From positions 1 to 64,000 of the forward strand of contig NZ_JBCDMV010000014.1 in the NCBI RefSeq assembly GCF_038433135.1: a stretch of DNA of 64,000 nucleotides, written 5' to 3'. Position 1 is the stretch's first letter. Each line of letters begins with the position of its first letter. The DNA is from Luteococcus sp038433135 (GTDB lineage Bacteria > Actinomycetota > Actinomycetes > Propionibacteriales > Propionibacteriaceae). The position numbers were made by a program, and so were the translations under genes. Positions 33,851 to 43,299 of this stretch are shown here, one piece after another. The notes below the pieces were generated by a model, which worked only from the letters and a program-made list of their open reading frames with translations, was not told where the DNA came from and did no database searches.

Positions 33851-35617
33851 ATGGGACAGATGACAGTGACGTTTCTGGGCGGCGCCGGCACCGTGACCGG
33901 CTCGAAGCACCTGGTGACCATCGGGGAGCGACGGGTGCTCGTTGACGCGGGCCTCTTCCAGGGTGAGAAGAAGTGGCGGGAACAGAACTGGGCCAAGTTC
34001 CCGGTGGATCCGGGCAGCATCAGTGACCTGGTGCTGACCCACGCCCACCTGGACCACTGCGGCTACATCCCCGCCCTGGTCAAGAACGGCTTCAGCGGCA
34101 CCATCTGGGCCACGCCGGAGACCATCGAGCTGGCCGAGATCGTGCTGATGGATTCCGCGCACCTGCAGGAGCAGGACGCCAAGGATGCCAAGGAGGGCGG
34201 CTGGTCCAAGCACAATCCGCCGCTGGCGCTATACACCCAGGAGGACGTGCAGGACACCATGCGGCTCTTCCGGCCGATGGACTTCGACGTCGACACCGAC
34301 CTGCGCGACGGCCTGACCGGCCGCTTCACCCGCGCCGGGCACATCCTGGGATCGGCCTGTCTGAACCTGACCCACGAGGGGCGCAGCGTGCTCTTCAGCG
34401 GAGACCTCGGCCGGCACGACCACCCGGTGCTCAAGCCGCGCGGCATCCCGCAGGGCGCCGACTATGTGCTGATGGAAGCCACCTACGGTGACCGGGAACA
34501 CCCCGAGCCGGAGGGGCTGCCGCACGAGCTCTTCGCCGAGACCATCCGCAAGACCGTCGCCCGCGGCGGCTCCGTGCTGGTGCCCGCCTTCGCCGTCGAC
34601 CGCACCGAGGCGGTGCTCAAGGTGATCACCGAGATGCGCAAGGACGGCCGGATCCCGGAGGTACCGGTCTTCGTGAACTCGCCGATGGCGCTGGCCGCGC
34701 TGAAGGTCTACCAGAACTCCGACGAGCTGCACCCCGGCCTCAAGCCCGAGGACTTCGCCGACCTGCCCCACCTGCGGGAGGTGAAGAGCGTCGAGGAGTC
34801 CAAGGCGCTGAACAACCCGAAGTTCCCGTGCATCATCATCTCCTCGTCGGGGATGGCGACGGGCGGCCGGGTTGTGCACCACCTGGAGGCGATGCTGCCC
34901 GAGGACAAGCACTCCGTCGTGCTGACCGGCTACCAGGGGGTCGGCACCCGCGGACGGGCGCTGCTGGACGGCGCCAAGCAGCTCAAGATGCACGGCCGCT
35001 ACGTGCCGGTGCGCGCCAGCATCGTGCAGGACCAGGAGTTCAGCGTGCACGCCGACTGCTCCGACCTGTTGGACTGGCTGCGCGACCTGCCCCACAAGCC
35101 GCGCACCGTCTTCCTGGTGCACGGCGAGCCGGATTCGGCCGAGGCCCTCAAGGAGCGGATCGTCACCGAATTCGGGATCACCTGCGTGGTGCCGAAGTTC
35201 GGCGAGGTGGTCAGCGTCGAATCCGGGCAGGGCAGTACCCCGGCGCCCGAGGTGAGCGCACCCGAGCAGGTGGGCTCCCCGGTGGTGATCCCGCCGCGGC
35301 CGGCGCCCGAACTGGGCGGGGCGTCGGGGCGTGGCCTGACTCCGCTGCAGCTGGCCAATCGACTGGCCCGGGCACTGGAAGCCGGCGACGGTGCCCAGCT
35401 GGCCGGCCTGGTCACCGGGCCGGTGCGTCGCGAAGGTGCCGACGTCGATCTGGGGGAGTGGGCCGGTGGCCTGCGCGGCTTCGAGCTGGTGGATCTGCTG
35501 GATTCCGGCCGACGCGCGGTGGCTCGCGGCCGGGTCGCCCAGCGGGATGTGGTGCTCTTCCTGCAGCTCGAGGACGACGCCATCACCGCGGTGGAGCAGG
35601 TGGGAGCTGGGCTCTGA
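33851..35617 (+). CDS. Beta-CASP metallo-beta-lactamase RNase-like protein with C-terminal extension
   Basis: 588 aa. Zinc motif THAHLDHCGYIP (~residues 61-72), GAGHILGSA-type site AGHILGSACLNL, FSGDLGRHDHP, and the beta-CASP motifs including a final SSSGMATGGRVVHH and VHGEP. Typical members (~450-470 aa) cut RNA or act as mRNA-processing endonucleases. The ~120-residue tail after VVSVESGQG begins with a Pro-rich linker, then a small domain unlike anything I recognise. Start GGG/CAGAGT at 6 nt suggests leaderless. Confidence 0.85.
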   Translation: MGQMTVTFLGGAGTVTGSKHLVTIGERRVLVDAGLFQGEKKWREQNWAKFPVDPGSISDLVLTHAHLDHCGYIPALVKNGFSGTIWATPETIELAEIVLMDSAHLQEQDAKDAKEGGWSKHNPPLALYTQEDVQDTMRLFRPMDFDVDTDLRDGLTGRFTRAGHILGSACLNLTHEGRSVLFSGDLGRHDHPVLKPRGIPQGADYVLMEATYGDREHPEPEGLPHELFAETIRKTVARGGSVLVPAFAVDRTEAVLKVITEMRKDGRIPEVPVFVNSPMALAALKVYQNSDELHPGLKPEDFADLPHLREVKSVEESKALNNPKFPCIIISSSGMATGGRVVHHLEAMLPEDKHSVVLTGYQGVGTRGRALLDGAKQLKMHGRYVPVRASIVQDQEFSVHADCSDLLDWLRDLPHKPRTVFLVHGEPDSAEALKERIVTEFGITCVVPKFGEVVSVESGQGSTPAPEVSAPEQVGSPVVIPPRPAPELGGASGRGLTPLQLANRLARALEAGDGAQLAGLVTGPVRREGADVDLGEWAGGLRGFELVDLLDSGRRAVARGRVAQRDVVLFLQLEDDAITAVEQVGAGL

Positions 35618-35699
35618 CCACAACCCAACCCGGGCTCCCGCTCCGACACGGTGCCATGATGAGTGAAGGATCAAGAAACACTGACCGGAGATGACTCAC

Positions 35700-36530
35700 A
35701 TGGCAAACCCCCACGCCGAGGGCGCTGACGCCCAGCCCATGCCGCACGGTGGACGGGGGAGCCTCAGCGCCCAACGGGCTCGCCATCAGGCGATCGCGGA
35801 GGCGGTGATCAAGCGCGGGTCGATCAAGGTGGACGCACTGGCCGCCGCCACCGGGGTCAGCCTGATGACCATCTATCGTGATGTCGCCGCGCTGGAGGAG
35901 GCTGGCATCGTGCAGCGTCAGCGGGGTCAGGTGCTGGCGGTGGCCGGCAGCCTGCAGGAGGCGGCGGCCGGCTTCCGGTTGGAGCAGAATGCCGACGTCA
36001 AGGGCGCGATGGCGGCGGTCCTGGCGCCGCTGGTCAAGCCCGGCAGTTCGCTGATCCTGGACGACTCCACCTCCGGCGTGTGGTTGTTGCGCGCCCTGGA
36101 CGTGGTCTCCCCGCTGACCGTGGTGACCAATTCGCTGCTGGTTGCCCAGGAGGTGGAGCGGCGCGACGATCTGCGGCTGATCGTCGCGGGCGGGGAGTAC
36201 CAGCCGTGGGCCCAGGCCCTGATGGGCCCCACCACGGTGGCCACGCTGGAGGCGATGCATGCGGACCTGTGCGTGTTGAGCGCCTCCGGGGTCGTCGACG
36301 ACCACTGCATGCACCCCTATGAGGACGTGGTCAGCGTCAAGAAGGCGATGCTGGCTGCGGCCAGCACCAAGGTGCTGATGCTGGATCACACCAAGTTCAA
36401 GCGACAGGCCCTGCACAGCTTCGCCCATCTGCGGGACTTCGACATCATCGTGGTGGATGCCCGGACCCCGCTCGAGACCCGCCGCCGACTGGAGGCAATG
36501 GGCGTTCGGGTGCTGGTCTCGGGAATCTGA
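35700..36530 (+). CDS. DeoR/GlpR-family transcriptional regulator
   Basis: 276 aa. N-terminal helix-turn-helix VDALAAATGVSLMTIYRDVAALEEAGIVQR, then the sugar-phosphate-binding domain (LILDDSTSGVWLLRAL, VVTNSLLVAQEV, MGPTTVATLEAM, MLLADHTKF-like MLMLDHTKF). Represses sugar genes until a phosphosugar binds. GGAG lies 9 nt before ATG 35700 (35691 is spaced badly). Directly upstream of the isomerase-phosphatase-kinase operon it probably controls. Confidence 0.9.
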   Translation: MANPHAEGADAQPMPHGGRGSLSAQRARHQAIAEAVIKRGSIKVDALAAATGVSLMTIYRDVAALEEAGIVQRQRGQVLAVAGSLQEAAAGFRLEQNADVKGAMAAVLAPLVKPGSSLILDDSTSGVWLLRALDVVSPLTVVTNSLLVAQEVERRDDLRLIVAGGEYQPWAQALMGPTTVATLEAMHADLCVLSASGVVDDHCMHPYEDVVSVKKAMLAAASTKVLMLDHTKFKRQALHSFAHLRDFDIIVVDARTPLETRRRLEAMGVRVLVSGI

Positions 36531-36674
36531 CCACTACTCCACGCGGCACCTGCACGTTGATGCAAGGACGGCTGGATTCACATTCTTGATGGGATTTGCG
36601 TCAGCGGCGGTGATAGTTTCGTGCCCGGATGGCAGGGACCTGCCCTCCAAGCAGCGCTGCTGAAGGGAGACCCC
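36531..36674. promoter_or_regulatory. Promoter region of the ketose operon
   Basis: 144 bp. Contains AT-rich sequence CACATTCTTGATGGGATTTG and GTGATAGTTTC, which could be -35/-10 elements, and a good AAGGGAG ribosome site before the isomerase. A natural place for a DeoR operator, but I see no clear palindrome. Confidence 0.3.
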
Positions 36675-37169
36675 ATGGGGTACCGAGTCGTGGTGGGCGC
36701 CGACATTGCCGGCGTCGCGTACAAGGACCTTGTCAAGGCCGATCTGGAAGCCGACGAGCGCATCGACGAGGTGATCGACGTGGGCGTCCAGGCGGGCGAG
36801 GACGTCGACTACCCGCACATCGGCGTGAAGGCCGCGCAGGTGGTGGCCGCCGGGGATGCCGACCGGGCGGTGCTGGTCTGTGGCACCGGCATGGGCATGG
36901 CGATCAGCGCCAACAAGGTGCCCGGCATTCGCGCCTGCACCGCGCACGACTCCTTCTCCGTCGAGCGTCTGGTGCTCTCCAACGACGCCCAGGTGCTCTG
37001 CCTCGGCGCCCGGGTGATCGGACCGCACCTGGCCCGACGCCTGGCCAAGGAATTCTTCGGCTACCAGTTCGACCAGAATTCCGCCTCGGCCCCCAAGGTG
37101 GCCGCCATCACCGACTACGAGCACAGCCTCGGAGCCGACCCCAGGCCCGGAGCCCCCGGCGCCTGCTGA
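36675..37169 (+). CDS. RpiB/LacAB-superfamily sugar-phosphate isomerase, EryI/DerI-like
   Basis: 164 aa. LVCGTGMGMAISANKVPGIRA is the superfamily phosphate/active-site loop with catalytic Cys, and AHDSFSVERLVLSN then AQVLCLGARVIG matches the tetrose-phosphate branch (EryI/DerI/LerI) more than ribose-5-phosphate isomerase B, which has a Met/Ala-rich stretch there. Probably interconverts an aldose and ketose phosphate (for instance D-erythrulose-4-P to erythrose-4-P). Start fixed by AAGGGAG. First gene of the operon. Confidence 0.82.
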   Translation: MGYRVVVGADIAGVAYKDLVKADLEADERIDEVIDVGVQAGEDVDYPHIGVKAAQVVAAGDADRAVLVCGTGMGMAISANKVPGIRACTAHDSFSVERLVLSNDAQVLCLGARVIGPHLARRLAKEFFGYQFDQNSASAPKVAAITDYEHSLGADPRPGAPGAC

Positions 37170-37229
37170 CAGCATTGTCACCAGCATCATCCCCGCCGCG
37201 TCGTAGCGGCCGTCACTGAAGGAACAACG

Positions 37230-38261
37230 ATGTTCACTGCTTCACTCGGTATCTTCCTGTTCGGCCTGTTGGCCGCAGCGGCAGGCGGATACATCGGCGC
37301 CGCCATCGGCGGCAACTTTGCCTTCGTCCTGACCGGCATCTGTGTGATCTTCGCCTGGGGGATCTTCGCGGGCACCGGCTCCGACTGGGGCTTCAGCTAT
37401 GTCGCCTTCGGACCCTTCGCCGGGCCCTATGTGATGTTCGCCGGTGGCGCCGCAGCCGCCGCCTATGCCTGGCACAAGGGCTATCTGGAATCCGGCAAGG
37501 ACATCAACTCCGCGCTGGCGGGGCTGGGCAAGACCGACGTGCTGCACGTCGGTGCGGCCTTCGGCGTCTTCGGCTACCTGTTCAAGGCCTTCGTCGTGGA
37601 CAACATCCCGTGGTTCGGCACGCACACCGACGGCGTGGCCTTCACCGTGGTCACCTCGGCCCTGATCGCCCGGGTGCTGTTCGGCAAGCGCAAGGACGGC
37701 GTGGGTTCCAACTCGATCATCGACGCGGACAAGTTCAACCAGGGTGCCAAGGGTTTCATGGGCAAGATCGCTCCCCGCGAGGATGCCCAGTGGCTGCCCT
37801 GGCAGGAGAAGTGGGGCTACCTGGTCAGCCTGGGCTTCTTCTTCGGCGCCGCGGCGGCCGCGGTCGCCATCGTGCTCGGCCACGCCGTCAAGGGTGGTTC
37901 CGCCTTCGCCAGCAGCTTCGCCTTCGGCATCTCGGCCATCATCATCCTGTTCCTGATCATGGGCTTCAACATGCCGGTGCAGCACCACATCACGGTGGTC
38001 TCCGGTGTGGCCGCGGTCACCTTCCTGCCGATCGTCGCCGGTTCCGGCTTCGACTGGAATGGCGCCTGGACCAGCGCCACCTGGACCTCGGCGGCGATCG
38101 CCGTCGTGCTGAGTGGCATCGTCGGCGTCCTGACCGCCTGGCTCGTCGAGTTCTTCGCCCGCGTCTGGTACGACCGCGGTACCACCCACGTCGACCCGCC
38201 GGCGTCGGGCATCTGGATCATGACCACCGTGGTCCTGGGCCTTGGCGCCCTGCTCGCCTGA
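37230..38261 (+). CDS. Polytopic membrane protein of unknown family, possible ketose permease
   Basis: 343 aa with about nine membrane helices and many Gly/Ala. A central cytoplasmic-like loop (KRKDGVGSNSIIDADKFNQ, GFMGKIAPREDAQWLPWQEKW) divides two hydrophobic halves. No transporter motif recognised. GAAGGA site before ATG; 60 bp after the isomerase and 33 bp before the phosphatase. Position in the operon makes a transport or membrane-sensing role plausible (inference). Confidence 0.7.
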   Translation: MFTASLGIFLFGLLAAAAGGYIGAAIGGNFAFVLTGICVIFAWGIFAGTGSDWGFSYVAFGPFAGPYVMFAGGAAAAAYAWHKGYLESGKDINSALAGLGKTDVLHVGAAFGVFGYLFKAFVVDNIPWFGTHTDGVAFTVVTSALIARVLFGKRKDGVGSNSIIDADKFNQGAKGFMGKIAPREDAQWLPWQEKWGYLVSLGFFFGAAAAAVAIVLGHAVKGGSAFASSFAFGISAIIILFLIMGFNMPVQHHITVVSGVAAVTFLPIVAGSGFDWNGAWTSATWTSAAIAVVLSGIVGVLTAWLVEFFARVWYDRGTTHVDPPASGIWIMTTVVLGLGALLA

Positions 38262-38294
38262 GCACCCCAACCCCCTCACCACAGGAGCACCGGG

Positions 38295-39164
38295 ATGTCC
38301 CACGACGTGATCGTCAATCCGACCGCACTGCACGAAGCCTATGTCTTCGACATGGACGGCACCATCTACCTGGGCGACCACCTGTTGCCCGGAGCCGCGC
38401 GGATGATCAACGAGCTGCGTCGTCGGGAGATCCCGGTGCGCTTCCTGAGCAACAACCCCACCAAGGATCCCGAGCAGTACGTCGAGAAGCTGGCAAAGCT
38501 GGGCCTGCCCACCGACGTCGCCGACATCTCCAACACCGTGGTCACCACCACCCGGTGGCTGCAGTCGCACCACCCCGACGCCAAGCTCTTCTGCATCAGC
38601 GAGGAGCCGCTGAAGAAGGCCCTGCGCGCCGCGGGCTTCACCCTGACGGAGGATCCGGAGCAGATCGACATCGTGATCGCCTCCTATGACCGCACTTTCG
38701 ACTACCGCAAGCTGCAGATCGCCTTCGACGCGATCTGGTTCCACAAGCGGGCCTTCCTGATCCAGACCAATCCCGACCGTTTCTGCCCCTTCCCGGGCGG
38801 GCGCGGCGAGCCGGACTGTGCCGCGATCACCGCCGCCATCGAGGCCTGCACCAGTACCAAGTGCGAGGTCAGCCTGGGCAAGCCGTCGCCGATCATGCTC
38901 ACCGAGGCCCTCGCCGGCCTCGACGTGCACGTCACCAACTGCGTGATGGTTGGGGACCGGCTGCAGACCGACATCCAGATGGCGCTGGACACGGACATGC
39001 GCTCCGCCCTGGTGCTCACCGGGGAGGCCACCGCCGACGACGTGCGGGCCCTGGACGACGCCCACCAGCCCACCTATGTGATGGACCGGATCGACCGGCT
39101 GCTGCCGCAGTCGGTCTGGGACGAACTCGGCTGGACCGAGGACAACGACCCCGACACCCACTGA
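38295..39164 (+). CDS. HAD-superfamily IIA phosphatase (NagD-like)
   Basis: 289 aa. HAD motif I VFDMDGTIYLG (~residue 17), motif II FLSNNP, motif III Lys in SLGKPSP, motif IV MVGDRLQTDIQMA, and the IIA cap between. NagD-type enzymes dephosphorylate sugar or nucleotide phosphates, sometimes detoxifying a by-product. AGGAG site before ATG. Placed in the operon between the membrane protein and the kinase. Confidence 0.88.
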   Translation: MSHDVIVNPTALHEAYVFDMDGTIYLGDHLLPGAARMINELRRREIPVRFLSNNPTKDPEQYVEKLAKLGLPTDVADISNTVVTTTRWLQSHHPDAKLFCISEEPLKKALRAAGFTLTEDPEQIDIVIASYDRTFDYRKLQIAFDAIWFHKRAFLIQTNPDRFCPFPGGRGEPDCAAITAAIEACTSTKCEVSLGKPSPIMLTEALAGLDVHVTNCVMVGDRLQTDIQMALDTDMRSALVLTGEATADDVRALDDAHQPTYVMDRIDRLLPQSVWDELGWTEDNDPDTH

Positions 39165-39211
39165 CCAGCCCTGACCTTGCACTCCCATCCGCACACTTCA
39201 CAGGAGAAGAC

Positions 39212-40969
39212 ATGAGCACCAGTGCCAAGTACGTGGTCGGCATCGACTTCGGCACACTGAGCGGCCGCGCGGCCGTGGTCAGCGTCGCCGACGGTCAGGA
39301 GCTGGGCCACGGCGTCAAGGAGTACGGCCACCAGGTGATGGATCGGGCGCTGACGGCCGGTGACGGCCAGGCATTGCCGCCGGATTTCGCGCTGCAGGTG
39401 CCCGCCGACTACATCGAGGTCTTGCAGACCGCCGTGCCCGAGGCGGTCAAGGCCTCCGGCGTGGACCCGGCGCAGATCGTCGGCATCGGGATCGACTTCA
39501 CCTCGGCCACCGTCGTCGCGGCCAAGGCCGACGGCACCCCGCTGTGTGAACTGCCCGAGTTCACCAACCGTCCGCACGCCTACGTCAAGCTGTGGAAGCA
39601 CCACGGCGGCGTCGCCCAGGCGGAGCGGATCGTGGAGGTGGCCAAGCAGCGCGGCGAGACCTGGCTGTCCCGCTACGGAGGCACACTGAGCTCCGAGATG
39701 CTGATGCCCAAGATCCTGGAGACGCTCGAGAAGGATCCGGAGGTCTACGCGGCCACCGACGTCTTCTGTGAGGCGATGGACTGGATCACCTGGCAGATGA
39801 CCGGCACGTTGAACTTTGCGGCGGGATCCTCGGGTTACAAGCGCAACTACCAGGACGGGTCCTACCCGAGTCGGGAATTCCTGGAGGCCGTCAACCCCGA
39901 TTTCGGCGGCGCCTTCGAGGAGAAGCAGCGCGGCGAGGTGCTGCCGCTGGGCTCCGAAACCGGCAAGTTGAACGCCACGGCCGCCGGCTGGATGGGCTTG
40001 CCGGAGGGGATCAGCGTCTGCATCGGCAACATCGACGCCCACGTCACAGCCGCGGCGGTGCAGGCCGTCGAAGCGGGACAGATGACGGCCATCATGGGTA
40101 CCTCCAGCGTGCAGATCGCGCTCGGGGAACAGCTCAAGGAGGTTCCGGGCATGTTCGGCGCCGTCGATGGCGGCATCGTCGACGGCCTGTGGGCCTTCGA
40201 GTGCGGCCAGACCGCCGTGGGTGACATCTTCGCCTGGTTCGTCAACAACTGCGTCAACGAGCGTTACCGCCGGGCGGCCGACGAGGCCGGCGTCAGCATC
40301 CACGACTGGCTGACCCGGCTGGCGGCCGACCAGGAGATCGGCGAGCACGGTCTGATCGCCCTGGACTGGCACAACGGCAACCGCTCGATCCTCAACGACG
40401 CCAACCTGTCGGCACTGATCATCGGCCAGACGCTGGGCACGCGGCCGGAGGACACCTACCGCGCACTGCTGGAGGCCACCGCCTTCGGTACCCGCACCAT
40501 CCTGGACACCTTCCGCAAGAATGGGGTGGAGATCACCGAGATCGTCGCCGCCGGTGGCCTGATCAAGAACAAGTTCCTGATGCAGATGTACGCCGACGTG
40601 TGCAAGGTGCCGATCTCGGTAGGGCTGACCGCCCAGCCCGGTGCCCTGGGCTCGGCCGTCTTCGCCGCCGTCGCCGCGGGGGTCTATCCGGATGTGAAGG
40701 CCGCGACGATGGCGATGGGCAGCCGCCAGCAGAACGCCTACGTCCCCAACCCCGAGGCCAGCGCGCTGTACGACAAGCTCTACTACGAGTACAGCCTGCT
40801 GCACGACGTCTTCGGCAAGGGCGGCAGCAGCATGATGTACCGGCTCAAGGACCTGCGTCGCGACGGCGTGCAGCGGCGCGCCGCCCGCTCCGAGGGGCGC
40901 TACACCGAGTTGGACACCTCGCACGAGCAGATCGCCGAGGGCGGCAAGGACTACTTCCCGGTGGCCTGA
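39212..40969 (+). CDS. FGGY-family kinase, ribulokinase AraB-like
   Basis: 585 aa. KYVVGIDFGTLSGRAAVV (ATP-binding strand) and GIGIDFTSATV mark FGGY kinases; EFTNRPHAYVKLWKHHG, MGTSSVQIALG, ECGQTAVGDIF and GLIKNKFLMQMYAD are AraB hallmarks. AraB acts on L-ribulose but is promiscuous toward other 2-ketopentoses and pentitols. No araA or araD is beside it, so the true substrate is open. AGGAGA before ATG. Last gene before a terminator. Confidence 0.88.
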   Translation: MSTSAKYVVGIDFGTLSGRAAVVSVADGQELGHGVKEYGHQVMDRALTAGDGQALPPDFALQVPADYIEVLQTAVPEAVKASGVDPAQIVGIGIDFTSATVVAAKADGTPLCELPEFTNRPHAYVKLWKHHGGVAQAERIVEVAKQRGETWLSRYGGTLSSEMLMPKILETLEKDPEVYAATDVFCEAMDWITWQMTGTLNFAAGSSGYKRNYQDGSYPSREFLEAVNPDFGGAFEEKQRGEVLPLGSETGKLNATAAGWMGLPEGISVCIGNIDAHVTAAAVQAVEAGQMTAIMGTSSVQIALGEQLKEVPGMFGAVDGGIVDGLWAFECGQTAVGDIFAWFVNNCVNERYRRAADEAGVSIHDWLTRLAADQEIGEHGLIALDWHNGNRSILNDANLSALIIGQTLGTRPEDTYRALLEATAFGTRTILDTFRKNGVEITEIVAAGGLIKNKFLMQMYADVCKVPISVGLTAQPGALGSAVFAAVAAGVYPDVKAATMAMGSRQQNAYVPNPEASALYDKLYYEYSLLHDVFGKGGSSMMYRLKDLRRDGVQRRAARSEGRYTELDTSHEQIAEGGKDYFPVA

Positions 40970-40982
40970 ATCCGAAGCACGT

Positions 40983-41039
40983 CGCCGACGGCCGTCCTCC
41001 GCGGGGCCTTGCCCGCCCGGCCGGGTTCGGCCGTCGGCG
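40983..41039. terminator. Inverted repeat after the kinase gene, candidate terminator
   Basis: Perfect 12-bp arms CGCCGACGGCCG and CGGCCGTCGGCG separated by 33 bases that can fold further. It sits in the 133-bp gap before transketolase, so tkt probably has its own promoter. Confidence 0.55.
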
Positions 41040-41102
41040 CAACCATCCAGACCATGGAGCCAGCACCCCTCCGGCGGCTCTACGATCGATACCAGAACGT
41101 CT

Positions 41103-43202
41103 ATGGACAGCACTGACGCACGAGAGGCAATTGTGAACAACTCCCTGAACTGGACCGAGCAGGACGCACGCGCGGTGGACACCGCCCGCATCCTGGCCGC
41201 TGACGCCGTCGAGAAGGTTGGCAACGGTCACCCCGGTACCGCCATCTCGCTGGCCCCTCTGGCCTACCTGCTGTACGCCAAGGTGATGAAGACCGACCCC
41301 ACCGATTCCCTCTGGCTGGGCCGCGACCGTTTCGTGTTGAGCGCCGGGCACTCGTCGCTGACCCAGTACACCCAGCTCTACCTGGCCGGCTGTGACCTGG
41401 AGCTGGACGATCTCAAGCAGCTGCGCACCTGGGCCTCCAAGACCCCCGGCCACCCCGAGTACCATCACACCAAGTTCATCGAGGCCACCACCGGCCCGCT
41501 GGGCGCCGGCGTCTCGATGGCCGTTGGCATGGCGATGGCGGCCCGCAAGGAGCGTGGCCTGTTCGATCCCGACGCTGCCCCGGGCCAGAGCCCCTTCGAC
41601 CGCTTCGTCTACGCCATCGCCGGTGACGGCTGCATGCAGGAGGGCGTCTCCAGCGAGGCCTCCTCGCTGGCCGCGACGCAGAACCTGGGCAACCTGATCC
41701 TGTTCTACGACGACAACCGGATCTCCATCGAGGGTGACACCAAGATCGCCTTCAGCGAGGACGTGGCGGCGCGCTACGAGGCCTACGGCTGGCATGTGCA
41801 GCACGTCGACTTCACCAATGGCGGCACCACCTATGAGGAGAAGATCGAGGAGCTGTACGCCGCGATCGAGGCCGCCCAGGCGGTCACCGACAAGCCGTCG
41901 TTCATCAAGCTGACCACCGTGATCGGCTGGCCGCTGCCCACCAAGCAGGGCAAGCACTCGGTGCACGGTGCCAAGATCGGCGCCGAGGAGATCAGCGCGC
42001 TGAAGCAGGAACTCAACTTCCCCGACGAGCCCTTCGCCGTCGACCAGGCGGCCGTCGACCACGCCCGCACGAATGCCGCCCAGCGCGGCAAGCAGCTGCG
42101 CGACGAGTGGAATGCCAAGTTCGAGGCCTGGCGCAGCGCCAACCCGGACAAGGCGGCCCTGCTGGATCGCGTCGCCGAGCGCAAACTGCCCGAGGGAATC
42201 GAGTTCCCGGTCTTCGAGCCCGGCAAGAAGGCGACCCGCGCGGCCTCCGGCGAGGTGCTCAGCGCGCTGGCCAGCCAGCTGCCCGAGCTGTGGGGTGGCT
42301 CGGCCGACCTGGCCGGCTCCAACAACACCACCATGAAGGGTGAGCCGTCCTTCCTGCCCCAGGAGCGCTCCAGCGAGGAGTTCACCGGCAATCCGTACGG
42401 CCGCACGCTGCACTTCGGCATTCGCGAGCACGCCATGGGCGGCATCGTCAACGGCATCAACCTGTCCGGGCTGACCCGTTGCTACGGCGCCACCTTCTTC
42501 GTCTTCGCCGACTACATGCGCCCGCCGGTCCGGCTGGCCGCCCTGATGGGGCTGCCCAGCATCTTCGTCTGGACGCACGACTCGGTGGGCGTCGGCGAGG
42601 ATGGCCCGACGCACCAGCCGATCGAGCACCTGGCCGCCTACCGCGCGATCCCCAACCTGGCGATCGTGCGCCCGGCCGACGCGAATGAGACCAGCTACGC
42701 CTGGCAGGGTGCGCTGCAGCACACCGAGCAGCCGACCGGTTTGGCACTGTCCCGGCAGGACCTGCCGATCGTGGAACGGGGCGAGGGCGCCTTCGCCCCC
42801 GCCGAGGGCACCCTGAAGGGCGCCTACGTGCTGAAGGATGCCGCCAATGGCACCCCGCAGCTGATCCTGATCGCCAGTGGCTCCGAGGTGGCCCTGGCCG
42901 TCGAGGCCCAGCAGGTGTTGGAGGAGCAGGGCGTGGCCACCCGAGTGGTCTCCATGCCCTGCCAGGAGTGGTTCGACGAGCAGGACGACGCCTACAAGGA
43001 GTCCGTGCTGCCCAAGTCCGTCACCAAGCGCGTCTCGATCGAGGCCGGCATCGCACAGGGCTGGGCCAAGTACGTCGGATTCGAGGGTGCCTCGGTCTCG
43101 ATCGAGGGCTTCGGTGCCTCGGCCAGCGGCAATGTGATGTTCGAGAAGCTCGGCTTCACCGTGGACAACGTCGTCGAGACCGCCAAGAAGGTCCTCGGCT
43201 GA
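41103..43202 (+). CDS. tkt: Transketolase
   Basis: Thiamine-diphosphate enzyme exchanging two-carbon units in the pentose-phosphate pathway; accepts erythrose-4-P and xylulose-5-P. Blocks: VGNGHPGTAISLAPLAY (N-term), ThDP motif GDGCMQEG, GIREHAMGGIVNG with catalytic Glu, and FADYMRPPVRLAALM. Two starts: ATG 41103 (699 aa) has no ribosome site; GTG 41133 (689 aa) is preceded by GAGAGGC and may be the true one. Downstream is a strong terminator. Confidence 0.94.
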   Translation: MDSTDAREAIVNNSLNWTEQDARAVDTARILAADAVEKVGNGHPGTAISLAPLAYLLYAKVMKTDPTDSLWLGRDRFVLSAGHSSLTQYTQLYLAGCDLELDDLKQLRTWASKTPGHPEYHHTKFIEATTGPLGAGVSMAVGMAMAARKERGLFDPDAAPGQSPFDRFVYAIAGDGCMQEGVSSEASSLAATQNLGNLILFYDDNRISIEGDTKIAFSEDVAARYEAYGWHVQHVDFTNGGTTYEEKIEELYAAIEAAQAVTDKPSFIKLTTVIGWPLPTKQGKHSVHGAKIGAEEISALKQELNFPDEPFAVDQAAVDHARTNAAQRGKQLRDEWNAKFEAWRSANPDKAALLDRVAERKLPEGIEFPVFEPGKKATRAASGEVLSALASQLPELWGGSADLAGSNNTTMKGEPSFLPQERSSEEFTGNPYGRTLHFGIREHAMGGIVNGINLSGLTRCYGATFFVFADYMRPPVRLAALMGLPSIFVWTHDSVGVGEDGPTHQPIEHLAAYRAIPNLAIVRPADANETSYAWQGALQHTEQPTGLALSRQDLPIVERGEGAFAPAEGTLKGAYVLKDAANGTPQLILIASGSEVALAVEAQQVLEEQGVATRVVSMPCQEWFDEQDDAYKESVLPKSVTKRVSIEAGIAQGWAKYVGFEGASVSIEGFGASASGNVMFEKLGFTVDNVVETAKKVLG

Positions 43203-43226
43203 TCCCAGTGCCCACGCCAGGAGCCA

Positions 43227-43258
43227 CTGCGGCCCGCCCCATCAGGGGCGGGCCGCAG
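43227..43258. terminator. Rho-independent terminator after transketolase
   Basis: Perfect 14-bp GC stem CTGCGGCCCGCCCC, loop ATCA, then TTGTTGTTG. Confidence 0.9.
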
Positions 43259-43264
43259 TTGTTG

Positions 43265-43299
43265 TTGCCACGAGTTGCCAGCCGCGCAACTGGTGGCAA
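43265..43299. promoter_or_regulatory. Inverted repeat upstream of the GPH symporter, possible operator
   Basis: TTGCCACGAGTTGC and GCAACTGGTGGCAA are 14-bp arms with one mismatch and a 7-nt centre, about 100 bp before the symporter start. It may be a regulator-binding site or part of a second hairpin after the terminator. Confidence 0.4.

Noticed and set aside
39074..41224. 716-codon open frame antisense to the AraB-like kinase
   Set aside because: Same reason: full overlap with a clear FGGY kinase gene, low-complexity His/Gln/Gly-rich product.
43265..43299. Fourth copy of the 74-bp element
   Set aside because: It shares only TTGCCA/TGGCAA fragments; length and inner blocks do not match.
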